Shown: positions 1 through 7,540, numbered from the stretch's first letter. The stretch is 16,109 bases of DNA from Pseudomonadota bacterium (GCA_021779635.1 JAJYAH010000062.1:1-16109); one strand, 5' to 3'. The notes: generated from the letters alone by a model not told the origin. Numbers and translations: made by a program.

Positions 1-62
1 GTTTTGTTGGAGCCGTGCTTATCCGACCGTCGCTAATAGATAGACATCCTTGCCCAAAAATG

Positions 63-82
63 TCAAGCTAGATCAAGCTAGA
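63..82. repeat. Tandem 10-bp direct repeat upstream of the antitoxin gene
   Basis: The 10-mer TCAAGCTAGA occurs twice back to back (63-72 and 73-82), ending 10 bases before the first possible antitoxin ATG. Each unit contains CTAG and AGCT. Type II antitoxins usually repress their own promoter by binding short repeats close to the start codon, so this is a candidate operator for the vapBC-like pair. The repeat is seen directly; the operator role is inference. Confidence 0.5.
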
Positions 83-92
83 TTATCAGGAT

Positions 93-350
93 ATGGCTAT
101 GCGGGAGATTGGCGCCTTCGAGGCGAAGAACAAGTTTGGTCAGTTGCTCGATTGGGTAGAGCGCGGCGAAGAGGTCACCATCACCCGCCACGGCAAGAAG
201 GTCGCGCGCCTGGTTCCCGCAAAGCCTGGCTTCAACCGCGTGGAAGCCCATGCCGCCGTGCGCCGCATCCGCGAGCGCGCCGAGCAGTTGAAGCTTGGCC
301 CTTTTGACTGGTCAGAATGGAAAGCCTTCCGCGACGAAGGTCGTCCGTGA
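93..350 (+). CDS. Type II antitoxin, Phd/YefM family (VapB partner)
   Basis: Small antitoxin that should neutralise the PIN-domain toxin encoded immediately downstream. The opening REIGAFEAKNKFGQLLDWVE, followed by GEEVTITRHGKKVARLVP, is the classic Phd/YefM antitoxin fold (DNA-binding N-terminal half). The charged C-terminal part (about residues 45-85) would wrap the toxin. The usual family length is 70-90 residues. Two starts are possible: ATG at 93, only 2 bases after AGG (88-90), or ATG at 99, 8 bases after the same AGG. The second is better spaced and gives 83 residues. Its stop overlaps the toxin's GTG start as GTGA, so the two are translationally coupled. Autoregulation through the repeat at 63-82 is likely but inferred. 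Confidence 0.88.
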   Translation: MAMREIGAFEAKNKFGQLLDWVERGEEVTITRHGKKVARLVPAKPGFNRVEAHAAVRRIRERAEQLKLGPFDWSEWKAFRDEGRP

Positions 351-772
351 GCCTCCTGATACTCGACAGCTCGGCCACGCTTGCTTGGATTTACGGCGAC
401 GAGACCACCGAGGCCATCCGCCGGGTATTTGACGCTATCGCCGACAACGGCGCCATGGTGCCGGCACTCTGGCGACTTGAGGTCGCCAACAGCCTGACAA
501 TGGCCGTCCGCAAGCGCCGTGTCGATCCGGATTTCCGTCGCGCCGCGCTCGCTGATCTTGCTCTCCTGGACATCACGACTGACCAGCAAACAGATTCCTA
601 CGCTTGGACGGATACGCTGAACCTGGCCGATCACTTCAGCCTTACCGTCTACGATGCCGCCTACCTCGAGCTTGCCCGGCGAAGAACGCTGCCACTCGCC
701 ACGCTCGATCAGGAACTGCGAACTGCCGCAACGGCCATTGGTGTGACAGTGCTTGGGAGCGATCTGATATGA
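347..772 (+). CDS. vapC: VapC-type PIN-domain ribonuclease toxin
   Basis: Toxin of the antitoxin-toxin pair; VapC proteins are Mg2+-dependent RNases that stop translation by cleaving tRNA or rRNA. From the GTG at 347 the protein has 141 residues, a normal VapC length. The PIN acidic set is present: D7 in LILDSSA, E45 in WRLEVANSL, D103 in VYDAAYLELA and D121 in ATLDQEL, so the active site looks intact. An upstream ATG at 317 would add ten residues read from inside the antitoxin gene. The GTG start, which overlaps the antitoxin stop, is preferred because it makes the protein begin just before the conserved LDSSA strand. The RNA target cannot be predicted from sequence. Confidence 0.88.
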   Translation: MSLLILDSSATLAWIYGDETTEAIRRVFDAIADNGAMVPALWRLEVANSLTMAVRKRRVDPDFRRAALADLALLDITTDQQTDSYAWTDTLNLADHFSLTVYDAAYLELARRRTLPLATLDQELRTAATAIGVTVLGSDLI

Positions 773-1066
773 CATAACGCTGGCCGCGCCAAATCGTACC
801 GCGCGGCTGGTCGGTTTCGATAAGTGCCCATCCCGTCCGCCATGGCTCCGGGCCGGTTACGAGAAGTCCGACCGGGTAGAATCACAAGCACCGGCTGAAA
901 AGCCGTGCACCCTTATGACTACAGGGTACCTCGAACAATGACGATTTTGTTGTTGGAGATCTCGCCGCTGTGGCATGACGCTCGTTTTCACTGTTGATTT
1001 TCCGCGTAAGCGGTTTCGTTTACGCGATCTGCGCCCCGTTTTATGCGTGCCGGGCACACGACACCA
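773..1066. other. Non-coding spacer between vapC and the IS5 relic
   Basis: No convincing gene on either strand. It holds one imperfect stem-loop, CGCGTAA (1003-1009) against TTACGCG (1020-1026), of unknown role, and presumably the outer end of the IS5-family relic that begins at 1067. No terminal inverted repeat could be assigned. Confidence 0.5.
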
Positions 1067-1340
1067 TCATGCGGCGGCCATTCGCTCCAGCGTGACAAGA
1101 CGGCGGATGTTGTAGGCGAGGTTCTGGAGGCCGATTTTGGCCTTCGCCCGAGCAATGCCGATCGTCCGTATGATCCGACCACCCGGAGAGGTTTGTTGAG
1201 CGCCGAACACGTGCTCGACGCGAGCCCGAATTTTGCTCTTTTTGCGGTTTGCGTTCTCTTGCGCCTTCGATAGCGGATGATTACGGCTCGCGCGCTGATG
1301 AACCCGCACGGCGCAGCGCGGCCCTGTGGTAACTTCAAAC
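1067..1340 (-). mobile_element. IS5-family transposase, C-terminal remnant
   Basis: About 80 codons of an IS5-family DDE transposase C-terminus: NHPLSKAQENAN, then KIRARVEHVFGAQQTSPGG and RTIGIARAKAKIGLQNLAYN, ending LVTLERMAAA with a stop at 1067-1069. RVEHVFG, containing the catalytic E, and the IGxARAKxKIGLxNLAYNxRR tail are family hallmarks. The upstream catalytic DDs and N-terminus are missing; homology fades around 1325-1340, where another frame (GFIS) seems to continue it. The fragment cannot transpose. It is joined in frame to a toxin-antitoxin remnant upstream. Confidence 0.85.
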
Positions 1341-1774
1341 CTTGGCGGTCCCGTCCCCCCGACCAAAGCGCTGGCTTCTCTATTTGAGCCAACAAATTTC
1401 GGCGGAGCACGAAGCACGACCCGCCGATTGGCAGCAGGATCGTCCACAATATCGGCTCGCAGTGAAGCCAGGTCTTCGATCGCTTCCGGCGACCAAGCGA
1501 TGTTCATGCCCGATCGCATAGGGGCACGCCGCTCGCGCTTGTCGCCCCAGGAATTAACCCATGCCTTGACCTGCTCATGCGGGATGAATTCCCAGCGATC
1601 AAGCGAACCCATCACCTTTTTGATGCCGGCAACCTGCCATTCGTTCACGTCGAGGTATTCGTTGAGCGCCTCGGCCGCGAGAAACGATCGGCTGCGGCCG
1701 GTGCTCGTCGCTAGTTTCTCCAGACGCTTCTTCACGTCAGTTTCGACGCGGACAGTGAATGTTATCGAGGCCAT
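1067..1774 (-). CDS. Hybrid frame: CopG/ParD-like antitoxin read through into ParE and IS5 remnants
   Basis: Residues 1-85 are a ribbon-helix-helix antitoxin: MASITFTVRVETDVKKRLEK is the beta-strand DNA-binding start, TGRSRSFLAAEALNEYL the helix pair, and HEQVKAWVNSWGDKRERR the toxin-binding tail. The ATG at 1774 is the natural family start. A stop would be expected near residue 88, but the frame stays open through a ParE-like N-terminus (residues 90-122) and on into an IS5 transposase tail (about 158-235), giving 235 residues. The DNA-binding part looks intact, so an orphan repressor-like protein could still be made, with a foreign C-terminal extension. Whether it is expressed or stable is unknown. 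Confidence 0.6.
   Translation of the reverse strand: MASITFTVRVETDVKKRLEKLATSTGRSRSFLAAEALNEYLDVNEWQVAGIKKVMGSLDRWEFIPHEQVKAWVNSWGDKRERRAPMRSGMNIAWSPEAIEDLASLRADIVDDPAANRRVVLRAPPKFVGSNREASALVGGTGPPRFEVTTGPRCAVRVHQRASRNHPLSKAQENANRKKSKIRARVEHVFGAQQTSPGGRIIRTIGIARAKAKIGLQNLAYNIRRLVTLERMAAA
1330..1507 (-). pseudogene. RelE/ParE-family toxin remnant, frameshifted and truncated
   Basis: From an ATG at 1507 the frame reads MNIAWSPEAIEDLASLRADI then DDPAANRRVVLR, the usual N-terminal helices of ParE-type toxins (IxWSPxAxxDLxxLxxYI). After about codon 33 (near 1410) similarity moves to another frame (NLLAQIEKPALW, about 1398-1363) and then disappears into IS5 sequence, so the catalytic C-terminal half is gone. 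This is the natural partner of the antitoxin at its 5' side. Inactive as a toxin. Confidence 0.65.
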
Positions 1775-1808
1775 TGTTTCTCACGTAGTTGAAACTGCAA
1801 TTGAGCCA

Positions 1809-1822
1809 AACCTAATAAGGTT
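1809..1822. promoter_or_regulatory. Inverted repeat upstream of the CopG/ParD-like antitoxin
   Basis: AACCT-AATA-AGGTT is a perfect 5-bp inverted repeat with a 4-base centre, ending 34 bases upstream of the antitoxin start (1774, minus strand). Ribbon-helix-helix antitoxins bind short palindromes at this kind of position, so it is a candidate autoregulatory operator. The repeat is seen; the function is inference. Confidence 0.35.
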
Positions 1823-2069
1823 CCGTCATCGATTTGTCTGCAGACATGCGATTGCGCCAGCGACCAAGCTTCCGAAGGTTATGTCGTCGAGTTCACATTG
1901 AAGCGTGCCGATCTACCGATATAACGGCCGCGCGCTCCCATGGCATAATTTACTCGCTGGTGTTCCGCAGGCCAGCGCATCGCGAGCCTTTTGTTCGATT
2001 CGGCAATGCCCACGCGATCAATCGGATTTCCGTCTTGGCTTGTTAGGAGTTCGCGGATAAAGCGTTGTC

Positions 2070-2218
2070 TCAAGACAGCGTATACCAGGTTGAGCATCCG
2101 CCTCCGTGCCGGGTCAGATGACCCTTCTCGACGGGTTGCCGAAAATGCTCTTTGAGGGTGTTGCGGCTGGCGCCAGTCAACTGATGATCTCTCCGATGCT
2201 AACGCGCCCATCCCGACG
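2070..2218 (-). pseudogene. C-terminal winged-helix remnant
   Basis: On the minus strand one frame reads GRVSIGEII (2209-2183) and, after a single-base slip near 2180, a second reads LTGASRNTLKEHFRQPVEKG then HLTRHGGG and STWYTLS, with a stop at 2072-2070. This is a C-terminal winged helix of the kind that closes some Fic-family and AAA_4/AlbA-type putative regulators (recognition helix SRNTLKEHFR, wing GHLTRHGGG). The rest of the gene is absent: beyond about 2218 the sequence becomes IS5-family transposase on the other strand. Which parent gene it came from cannot be decided. Confidence 0.6.
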
Positions 2219-2522
2219 CGATCGGCGCGCGGTTCTTCTCGGCGTCATGCTTCCGAAGACGCTGTTACTTGCGGATCGCGGATACGACGCGGACTGGATC
2301 AGAGAGCTTGTCCGCCGGCAAGGAGCGTGGGCAAACTCGCAATCGCATCGATCCGATATGTTTCAGCCCGTACCCGTATCGCGCGCGCAACTTAACTTAA
2401 TCGAACGGCTCTCCAACAAGATCAAACATTGCCGTTGCGTCTCGACCCGATATGATAAGCTCTCGGCCAACTACCTAACCTTCGTCAAGCTCGCATCCAT
2501 TCGCATCTGGCTGCGTGCTAAT
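2216..2522 (+). mobile_element. IS5-family (IS427-like) transposase, C-terminal remnant
   Basis: The frame contains LLLADRGYDADWIRELVRR then QGAWAN, NLIERLSNKIKHCRCVSTRY, and LSANYLTFVKLASIRIWLRA, closely matching the second half of IS427-group transposases: catalytic D in ADRGYDADW, catalytic E region in N-L-I/V-E-R. The IPPKR-type segment after GAWAN is altered (SQSHRSDMFQ), and the family's usual end (RIWLRAN plus a few residues, then stop) is lost because the frame runs straight into a reversed IS630 fragment. No N-terminal half is present, so it is a dead relic. Its left edge abuts the winged-helix remnant. Confidence 0.85.
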
Positions 2523-2533
2523 TATAGATACAG

Positions 2534-3153
2534 CATCGGGATCGACACCCGCGTCTCGGCAAGGAACTGCTTGGAGGTCTCGCGCAGGCACACCAGCGGG
2601 CAATAGGGATCGCGTGGCCGCGTGTAGACGGCCAGCACATCTTCCATGGCGGCTACGAACGCGCTGTTGGCCTTCGGCGGGATGACCCAGCACTGCCGGC
2701 GGTGGGGCTGGAGAATGTTTTTTAGTGCCCGCCCAATCGTCGAGTCGCTGGCGCGATCGACAATTTGGAGTTCCACGGCCTTTTTCTCCAACAGCGCAAG
2801 GTCCAACGTGCGCGTCCTTTGGGAGGTTTGGAACAGGCCAGCGCGATCAGTTTTGCTTCTTTCTCGCCGTCGAAAATCATCGCAACCGCCGGCGCCGCGC
2901 GTTGCTCGCGGCTCAACACAGCCTCGAAGCCTTCCTCCACCAGTTGCTTCCGGACCCGGTAAACCATCGATGCGGTGGTCTCCAGCGCCTTGATGATCCG
3001 ATTGTCACTCCAGCCTTCACCGGATTGGGAAACGTCGGCCTTTAACAATATAGGCGCCTTCAGTAATCGCTGCGCCGCGCTCTTGCCTTTTCGTATCAGC
3101 CCTTCGAGTTGCTCGCGTTCCTCGCCGCTCAGCCGCACGACATACTTCTTTAC
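2534..3153 (-). mobile_element. IS630-family transposase, N-terminal half with frameshift
   Basis: Minus-strand reading gives VKKYVVRLSGEEREQLEGLI, a helix-turn-helix region (DNRIIKALETTASMVYRVRK), then ARWTLRLLEKK once a frameshift is repaired, then KNILQPHRRQCWVIPPKANS and LVCLRETSKQ, ending at RVSIPM (about 2534). A one-base loss near 2793-2795 splits it into two frames. LVCLDETSKQ would carry the first catalytic D; here it is LVCLRETSKQ, so that residue is lost. The remaining DDE half is missing. A good AGGAGA Shine-Dalgarno (3164-3159) precedes GTA rather than GTG/ATG at 3153-3151, so the start has probably decayed too. Confidence 0.88.
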
Positions 3154-3516
3154 CTAAATCTCCTTTGGCGGCCATGATCGTGTCCATCGACGGAATCGAA
3201 TCACAAAATCCCTGTCCTTGCAAAATTGATTGTAGCGAGCGACTAGAGGTTCTGGAATGCCTATTATCGGCGTTTAGGGGAGAGCGCCGCCCCCTCCGTG
3301 AATTGTGACTCCAGCCAGGAAGCTAAAGCTCATGACGCATCAGAACGAGCGGATCAAGGGCGCGTACTCCACCTACCTCGCAATACCCGACGGTGCTGAA
3401 GGCCATAAAGATTCGGAACTGCCGACGCAGGCTGAGATCGGTTGCAAACACGCATATCACATGCCAAAGAGAGGCGGCCCTAACTCCGGGGCTGAGGCAA
3501 GCGGTCCCCCTCACCA
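3154..3516. other. Spacer between the IS630 relic and the first glycosyltransferase
   Basis: Contains the 5' flank of the IS630 relic and no recognisable gene. A 62-codon plus-strand frame from ATG 3332 (after an AGGA at about 3317) ends with a TGA at 3518-3520 that overlaps the next gene's ATG as ATGA. The arrangement is typical of coupled genes, but the predicted peptide resembles nothing I recognise, so it is not called as a gene. No convincing promoter was located. Confidence 0.35.
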
Positions 3517-5187
3517 ATGACGGTAATTCTTCCGAAAGCGAAGGCAGCTATTTCGTGGCCACGTCAACGAGCAGCCATAGCCGTGCTGAGCGCACCGTTG
3601 CTGTTGTCTAGCGCCGTGTGGATCCTACGCGATCGACGGGTGTGGCCATGGGATCCGGCATGGTATGGACAAGTAACCATCGAGCTTTGGCAAATTCGCG
3701 CGCAGGGGATCGGCGCGTGGCTGGATGCCATGATTCATGCCATGGGGTTCAAGCCCCCGTTGCTTGTCTGGGCTGGTCAGTTCTTTGTTCCGTTTCGTCA
3801 TCTGACTGGCAGCGTTGAATCCGCGTTGCTTTTCATGAACATCGCTCTCGCAGCCGGCGCAATCGTGCTGATCTGCTATACGGCGCAAAGTCTTGGCCTA
3901 GGAACGATGGCCATACTGGCTGGAGCGATGGCGTGTGCCGGCAGTCAAATCTTCATCGGGCTCACGCATCAGTATCTCGTCGAGCTTGCGCAAGGCGTGA
4001 CAATCGCTGCTCTCATGTTGATCGCCGTGGGTGCGAAAAAGAGATCCGCGACGCGAACGCTCTCATTGGCAATCCTCACTGCTAGCCTGGGTTTGTCAAT
4101 AAAGACGACAAGTCTGATGTTTATCCTGCCACTAGGCGGATACATCGGTATTGCTCTCCTCGTGAATCGCGTGCGCATCGAGAAGCTGGCGACTGTGCCT
4201 CGTTGGCGCGGGTCTGATCTGGCTTTCGTTCTCTCTGCTGTAGCAGCCACAGCCGCCGCCGTGACTTGGTATGCGATCAATTGGCATTTAATGGCTCAAC
4301 ATTTCGTCAATGCGACGACGGGCGAAGTAGCTCTGAATTATGGTTCGGCAGGCCCTCTGTTGTCGAAGCTTGCCTTCTGGATCTCCTTCTTAAGCTTGGC
4401 CATTTCGCCATTCTTGATCATTTCGATTGGCGTCAGCGCTCTCATTATCATCGCGGTTGTGATTGGCATCGTCCGCGTCCTCGAGGCCCAGCCCTCCCAT
4501 TGGCTGCCGTGCGCGATCCGCAGCGGTACACTATTTGCGATTACGTTGACCGGCACTATCGTTGCAACGTTGCTCGCGTATTCACTCCAGATCAACGAGG
4601 ATACGCGCTTCTTGATGCCCATCATTCCAATGATCGGCGTCCTCGTCGCCTGGAGCCTCAACGTCCTGTCGCAGCGTCTCGTTTCGCTCGCGTTCCTGGT
4701 CGTATTTGCAATCAACGCCGCTGTCAATCATGCTTACGCGCACGGCATCAACCCTTTCGATATGCGGCCTTTTCCGTGGCTGCTTCAAGTACATTTGAGC
4801 GCAGAAGACAGAGAGACGCTCGCGCAAACCGTCGACGTCACATGTTCAGGCGACGCTCCGCAAAAGTATAAGGTCATTGGGGTGGAGTACCCTGAATTCA
4901 ATGCCAACTCCGCATCATTCTACTCGGCAAAGCGCGGGCTCCGCGCGGGCTATCGTTGCAACTACACTTCTCTTGGCTATGCGGAGACCGACGCACAGCG
5001 CGCGTGGGACAGGATCATGGCCTTAGGGGCGGATTACGTAGTGACTATTGCGCCCGAGAAGCAGCGTTCGCCCGATTTCGTGAACGGAGTGTCGCGTCAG
5101 ATCGCAGAACGATTGGCGCATGATCAGAGGTTTGTACGGGTTCCCCAGTCTAGGGCGGGCATCTGGATTTTTGCTAGACCGCCATAA
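3517..5187 (+). CDS. Polytopic membrane glycosyltransferase, GT39/GT83 (PMT/ArnT-like)
   Basis: Integral membrane glycosyltransferase of the C-fold type, which moves a sugar from a lipid-phosphate donor (polyprenyl-phosphate sugar) to an acceptor on the periplasmic side. Evidence: a first membrane helix at about residues 19-37, then the loop motif WPWDPAWYGQ (D46, the expected catalytic acid position), then FKPPLLVW at 78-85, the KPPL signature of PMT/ArnT/Rgt enzymes. About ten further hydrophobic segments follow to residue 405, NEDTRFLMPIIP at 360-371 matches the usual family R-Y/F loop, and a soluble C-terminal domain of about 130 residues closes the 556-residue protein. The ATG at 3517 has only a weak upstream purine stretch. 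Acceptor and sugar are unknown; the neighbours suggest polysaccharide or lipid decoration. Third-position A/T use is higher than in gmd/fcl. Confidence 0.85.
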   Translation: MTVILPKAKAAISWPRQRAAIAVLSAPLLLSSAVWILRDRRVWPWDPAWYGQVTIELWQIRAQGIGAWLDAMIHAMGFKPPLLVWAGQFFVPFRHLTGSVESALLFMNIALAAGAIVLICYTAQSLGLGTMAILAGAMACAGSQIFIGLTHQYLVELAQGVTIAALMLIAVGAKKRSATRTLSLAILTASLGLSIKTTSLMFILPLGGYIGIALLVNRVRIEKLATVPRWRGSDLAFVLSAVAATAAAVTWYAINWHLMAQHFVNATTGEVALNYGSAGPLLSKLAFWISFLSLAISPFLIISIGVSALIIIAVVIGIVRVLEAQPSHWLPCAIRSGTLFAITLTGTIVATLLAYSLQINEDTRFLMPIIPMIGVLVAWSLNVLSQRLVSLAFLVVFAINAAVNHAYAHGINPFDMRPFPWLLQVHLSAEDRETLAQTVDVTCSGDAPQKYKVIGVEYPEFNANSASFYSAKRGLRAGYRCNYTSLGYAETDAQRAWDRIMALGADYVVTIAPEKQRSPDFVNGVSRQIAERLAHDQRFVRVPQSRAGIWIFARPP

Positions 5188-5288
5188 CGCTGCAGCCGCT
5201 CAACGCGGCGGCACGTTATCGCTTGATGCGCCCACAAGCTCGCCGTAAAATGGCTCTCTTGGGCGTCTTCGCATGCGTCTCGCCGGCT

Positions 5289-5292
5289 GGAG
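5289..5292 (+). promoter_or_regulatory. Ribosome binding site deciding the start at 5298
   Basis: GGAG lies 5 bases before the ATG at 5298, whereas the frame-opening TTG 5223 and ATG 5226 have no such site. This favours a protein 25 residues shorter than the longest frame. Confidence 0.55.
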
Positions 5293-5297
5293 CCCAG

Positions 5298-7469
5298 ATG
5301 ACCGCGGAAAGGAACAGGTCGGTCATGGATGACGGGACGCAATTGGACCTCACGCTGGTGGTCAATATCCACGGCGGGACGAATTATCTTGCAAGGACAA
5401 TGCTGTCGCTCGAAGAGGCAGCGTGGTACGCGGGTATGCTGGGGATCCGCTGCGAATTGCTTTTTGTAATGGATCGGTCCCCGCCGGAGGCCATTGCATG
5501 GGTTGAGGACTATCGGTCCGATGCATTTGCGAGCCGGAAGATCATCAAAGTGGACAACGGCTCGCTCGGCCTCTCGCGTAACGACGGAATTGACACGGCC
5601 CGTGGCGATATCGTTCTGTTCTGCGACGAGGATGATCTTGTTTCCTATAACATTGTGGCGGAATTCTATGTCCGCTCGAAGGCCGGCGGCCCGAGAACTG
5701 TTGTCGTTCCCGCGTATCTCCTTGTCTTCGGCGAGCGCTTCTATACGTCTCGCTATTTTGGCAGCGGGGTGTATTCACCGCTCCTGTTCATTGCCGATCA
5801 TCCTTTCACCTCTCGAATTTGCATCCATCGTAGCGTTGCGGAAAGCATTCGTTATGCCGATGTGCGGCTCAGCTCCGGATTCGCCTATGAGGACTATCAT
5901 TTCAACTCGAAGCTGGCAGCGCTTGGCTTTATATTTGATGTTGCGCCGAACACGATCGTTTTCTACCGTGCGAAGTCGCAAAGCTTGCTCCAGAGTATGC
6001 GTTCCGCTTCCACGGGACAGATCCCCCCCACACCGCTGTTCGAGCCTCCCACCTATCTATCTGTATGCGCGTCAGACTTTGCGCGTCGAGATGAGTTGGA
6101 GGCCATGCTTCGGCAAAAGAATCCGACGGCAAATGACTTTTTTGTCGATCCGACTTGTTTGGAACTAGCCCACGCAGCAAACGCAATCGATCCGGGCATC
6201 GACGTTGTACGCGCTTCGCACAGCGCCCGCGGAACGCCGGTAGCAGCGTCCCTCGTGCCAGGCTTGGCTTACTACCAAGCATGCGAGAAGATCGGCTCCT
6301 TGACATTTACCGACGTTGTTTTGTTCCCCTTCATCATAAGAGGCGGTGGCGAAAAGTATATACTTAGCGTCCTACATGCGATCCAGAGCATTGACACGAA
6401 TGCGCGATTTCTTGTTCTAACTGGCGACCGGTTCAAAGCGCATTCTTGGCTCGATCGACTGCCCCGTAGCGCGACGTTCTTGGATTTGCCTTCTTTGGAC
6501 TCACGGCTCACTGAGGATCATATTGATGTTCTGACGCTGCGTCTGATTACATCTACGGCGCCTTCGGCGAGAGTGCACCTTAAGCCTAGTCCTTATGCCC
6601 AACGGTTTGTGGAGAAGTTCGCGAAGGTTCTCGGCGGAAATCGCTTGATTTTTTATCGGTTTTCGGACCGGTGCGCTCAGATCGACGGACAGGAGTTCAC
6701 TCAGGGCTCCTGCTTCGATTTCTTGTCGGAGAACATGGAAGTCTTAAACTGCGTCATCATAGACAACCGAAGGGCTCTTGAAGACGATACTTTGCGGCTT
6801 GACGCCTCAAGGGGAAAGTGGAAGCTTCTGTACGCCAAGGTTAGGCCGTTCACCACCAAACAATTCATCGAGCGGCGGGGAGCATCGTTCCGGCACAAGC
6901 TTCTTTGGGCGTCGCGCATGGACAGCGAAAAGAGACCAGAACTTCTGTGCGACATCGCGGAGAAGCTCTATGAGTCTCTTCCTGACGTGGTCATCGAAGT
7001 TTATGGGCAATCCTTTGTAACTGTCTTCGATGTAGGGCGTTTTGAGAGATATCCCAATATTACCTATCGGGGAGCATTCGATGGTTTCGAAACGATACCT
7101 CATGATGAATATGATGCACTGATTTATACGTCCATGTTCGATGGTTTACCGAATATTGTGTTGGAAGCACTTTCGGCCGGCCTCCCAGTTATTGCTCCTG
7201 ACGTGGGCGGAATCCGGGAAGCGGTGTTAACTCAAGAAACTGGAATTCTGATCGAAAGCACGGGGCGCGATGAACAGATAGTGGATGCATACATCGCCGC
7301 AATCAGGCTCCTCTACGCCGACCCGCACGAATTTCTCCGGCTTCGGTGCAACGCGCTAGACTTTGTCAGCAAAAGGCATTCTTCAGCCAGTTTTGTTGAG
7401 CGCGTTGCTGACATTCTTCAGCTTCGCGCATCAACTGGGGGAAGTAGCGGGATGCCCAGCGCCGATTAG
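5298..7469 (+). CDS. Two-domain glycosyltransferase: N-terminal GT2 plus C-terminal GT4
   Basis: Predicted cytoplasmic glycosyltransferase of 723 residues from ATG 5298. The frame is open back to 5223, but the extra 25 residues resemble no domain. N-terminal GT-A/GT2 module (about residues 16-240): LDLTLVVNIHGG strand, DNGSLGLSRNDGID, and VLFCDEDDLVSYN carrying the DXD-like metal site (D110/D112/D113). C-terminal GT-B/GT4 module (about 340-710): GGGEKYILSVLHA resembles the N-lobe acceptor loop, HKLLWASRMDSEKRPELLCDIA opens the donor lobe, and FDGLPNIVLEALSAGLPVIA with PDVGGIREAV is the nucleotide-sugar site. Two active sites could add two successive sugars. It follows the membrane glycosyltransferase by 110 bases and precedes a methyltransferase, so the three may form one operon. 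Sugar specificity is not readable from sequence. Confidence 0.85.
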   Translation: MTAERNRSVMDDGTQLDLTLVVNIHGGTNYLARTMLSLEEAAWYAGMLGIRCELLFVMDRSPPEAIAWVEDYRSDAFASRKIIKVDNGSLGLSRNDGIDTARGDIVLFCDEDDLVSYNIVAEFYVRSKAGGPRTVVVPAYLLVFGERFYTSRYFGSGVYSPLLFIADHPFTSRICIHRSVAESIRYADVRLSSGFAYEDYHFNSKLAALGFIFDVAPNTIVFYRAKSQSLLQSMRSASTGQIPPTPLFEPPTYLSVCASDFARRDELEAMLRQKNPTANDFFVDPTCLELAHAANAIDPGIDVVRASHSARGTPVAASLVPGLAYYQACEKIGSLTFTDVVLFPFIIRGGGEKYILSVLHAIQSIDTNARFLVLTGDRFKAHSWLDRLPRSATFLDLPSLDSRLTEDHIDVLTLRLITSTAPSARVHLKPSPYAQRFVEKFAKVLGGNRLIFYRFSDRCAQIDGQEFTQGSCFDFLSENMEVLNCVIIDNRRALEDDTLRLDASRGKWKLLYAKVRPFTTKQFIERRGASFRHKLLWASRMDSEKRPELLCDIAEKLYESLPDVVIEVYGQSFVTVFDVGRFERYPNITYRGAFDGFETIPHDEYDALIYTSMFDGLPNIVLEALSAGLPVIAPDVGGIREAVLTQETGILIESTGRDEQIVDAYIAAIRLLYADPHEFLRLRCNALDFVSKRHSSASFVERVADILQLRASTGGSSGMPSAD

Positions 7470-7478
7470 TTGCTAAGA

Positions 7479-7494
7479 CATATCGGCGGATATG
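7479..7494. repeat. Small inverted repeat between glycosyltransferase and methyltransferase genes
   Basis: CATATC-GGCG-GATATG is a perfect 6-bp stem with a 4-base loop in the 71-base gap. It lacks a T-tract, so it is not a convincing terminator; it could be a processing or regulatory hairpin. Confidence 0.3.
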
Positions 7495-7540
7495 CTGATC
7501 AGGCGGAATGCCGATGCTGCAATAGCCTAGGTAGATCGTC

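Noticed and set aside
140..775. Minus-strand frame opposite the vapBC pair
   Set aside because: Overlaps two well-supported plus-strand genes entirely and resembles nothing.
1879..2069. Minus-strand frame downstream of the winged-helix relic
   Set aside because: It is a different frame from the winged-helix reading, with no family similarity; treated as spacer.
3332..3520. A 62-codon frame ending in an ATGA overlap with the membrane glycosyltransferase gene
   Set aside because: No recognisable domain, weak start signal and no composition evidence; the overlap alone is not enough.
5223..5297. A 25-residue N-terminal extension of the two-domain glycosyltransferase, resembling a weak signal peptide (ALLGVFACVSPAGAQ)
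   Set aside because: GT2/GT4 enzymes act in the cytoplasm, the start at 5298 has a better ribosome site, and homology begins after it.
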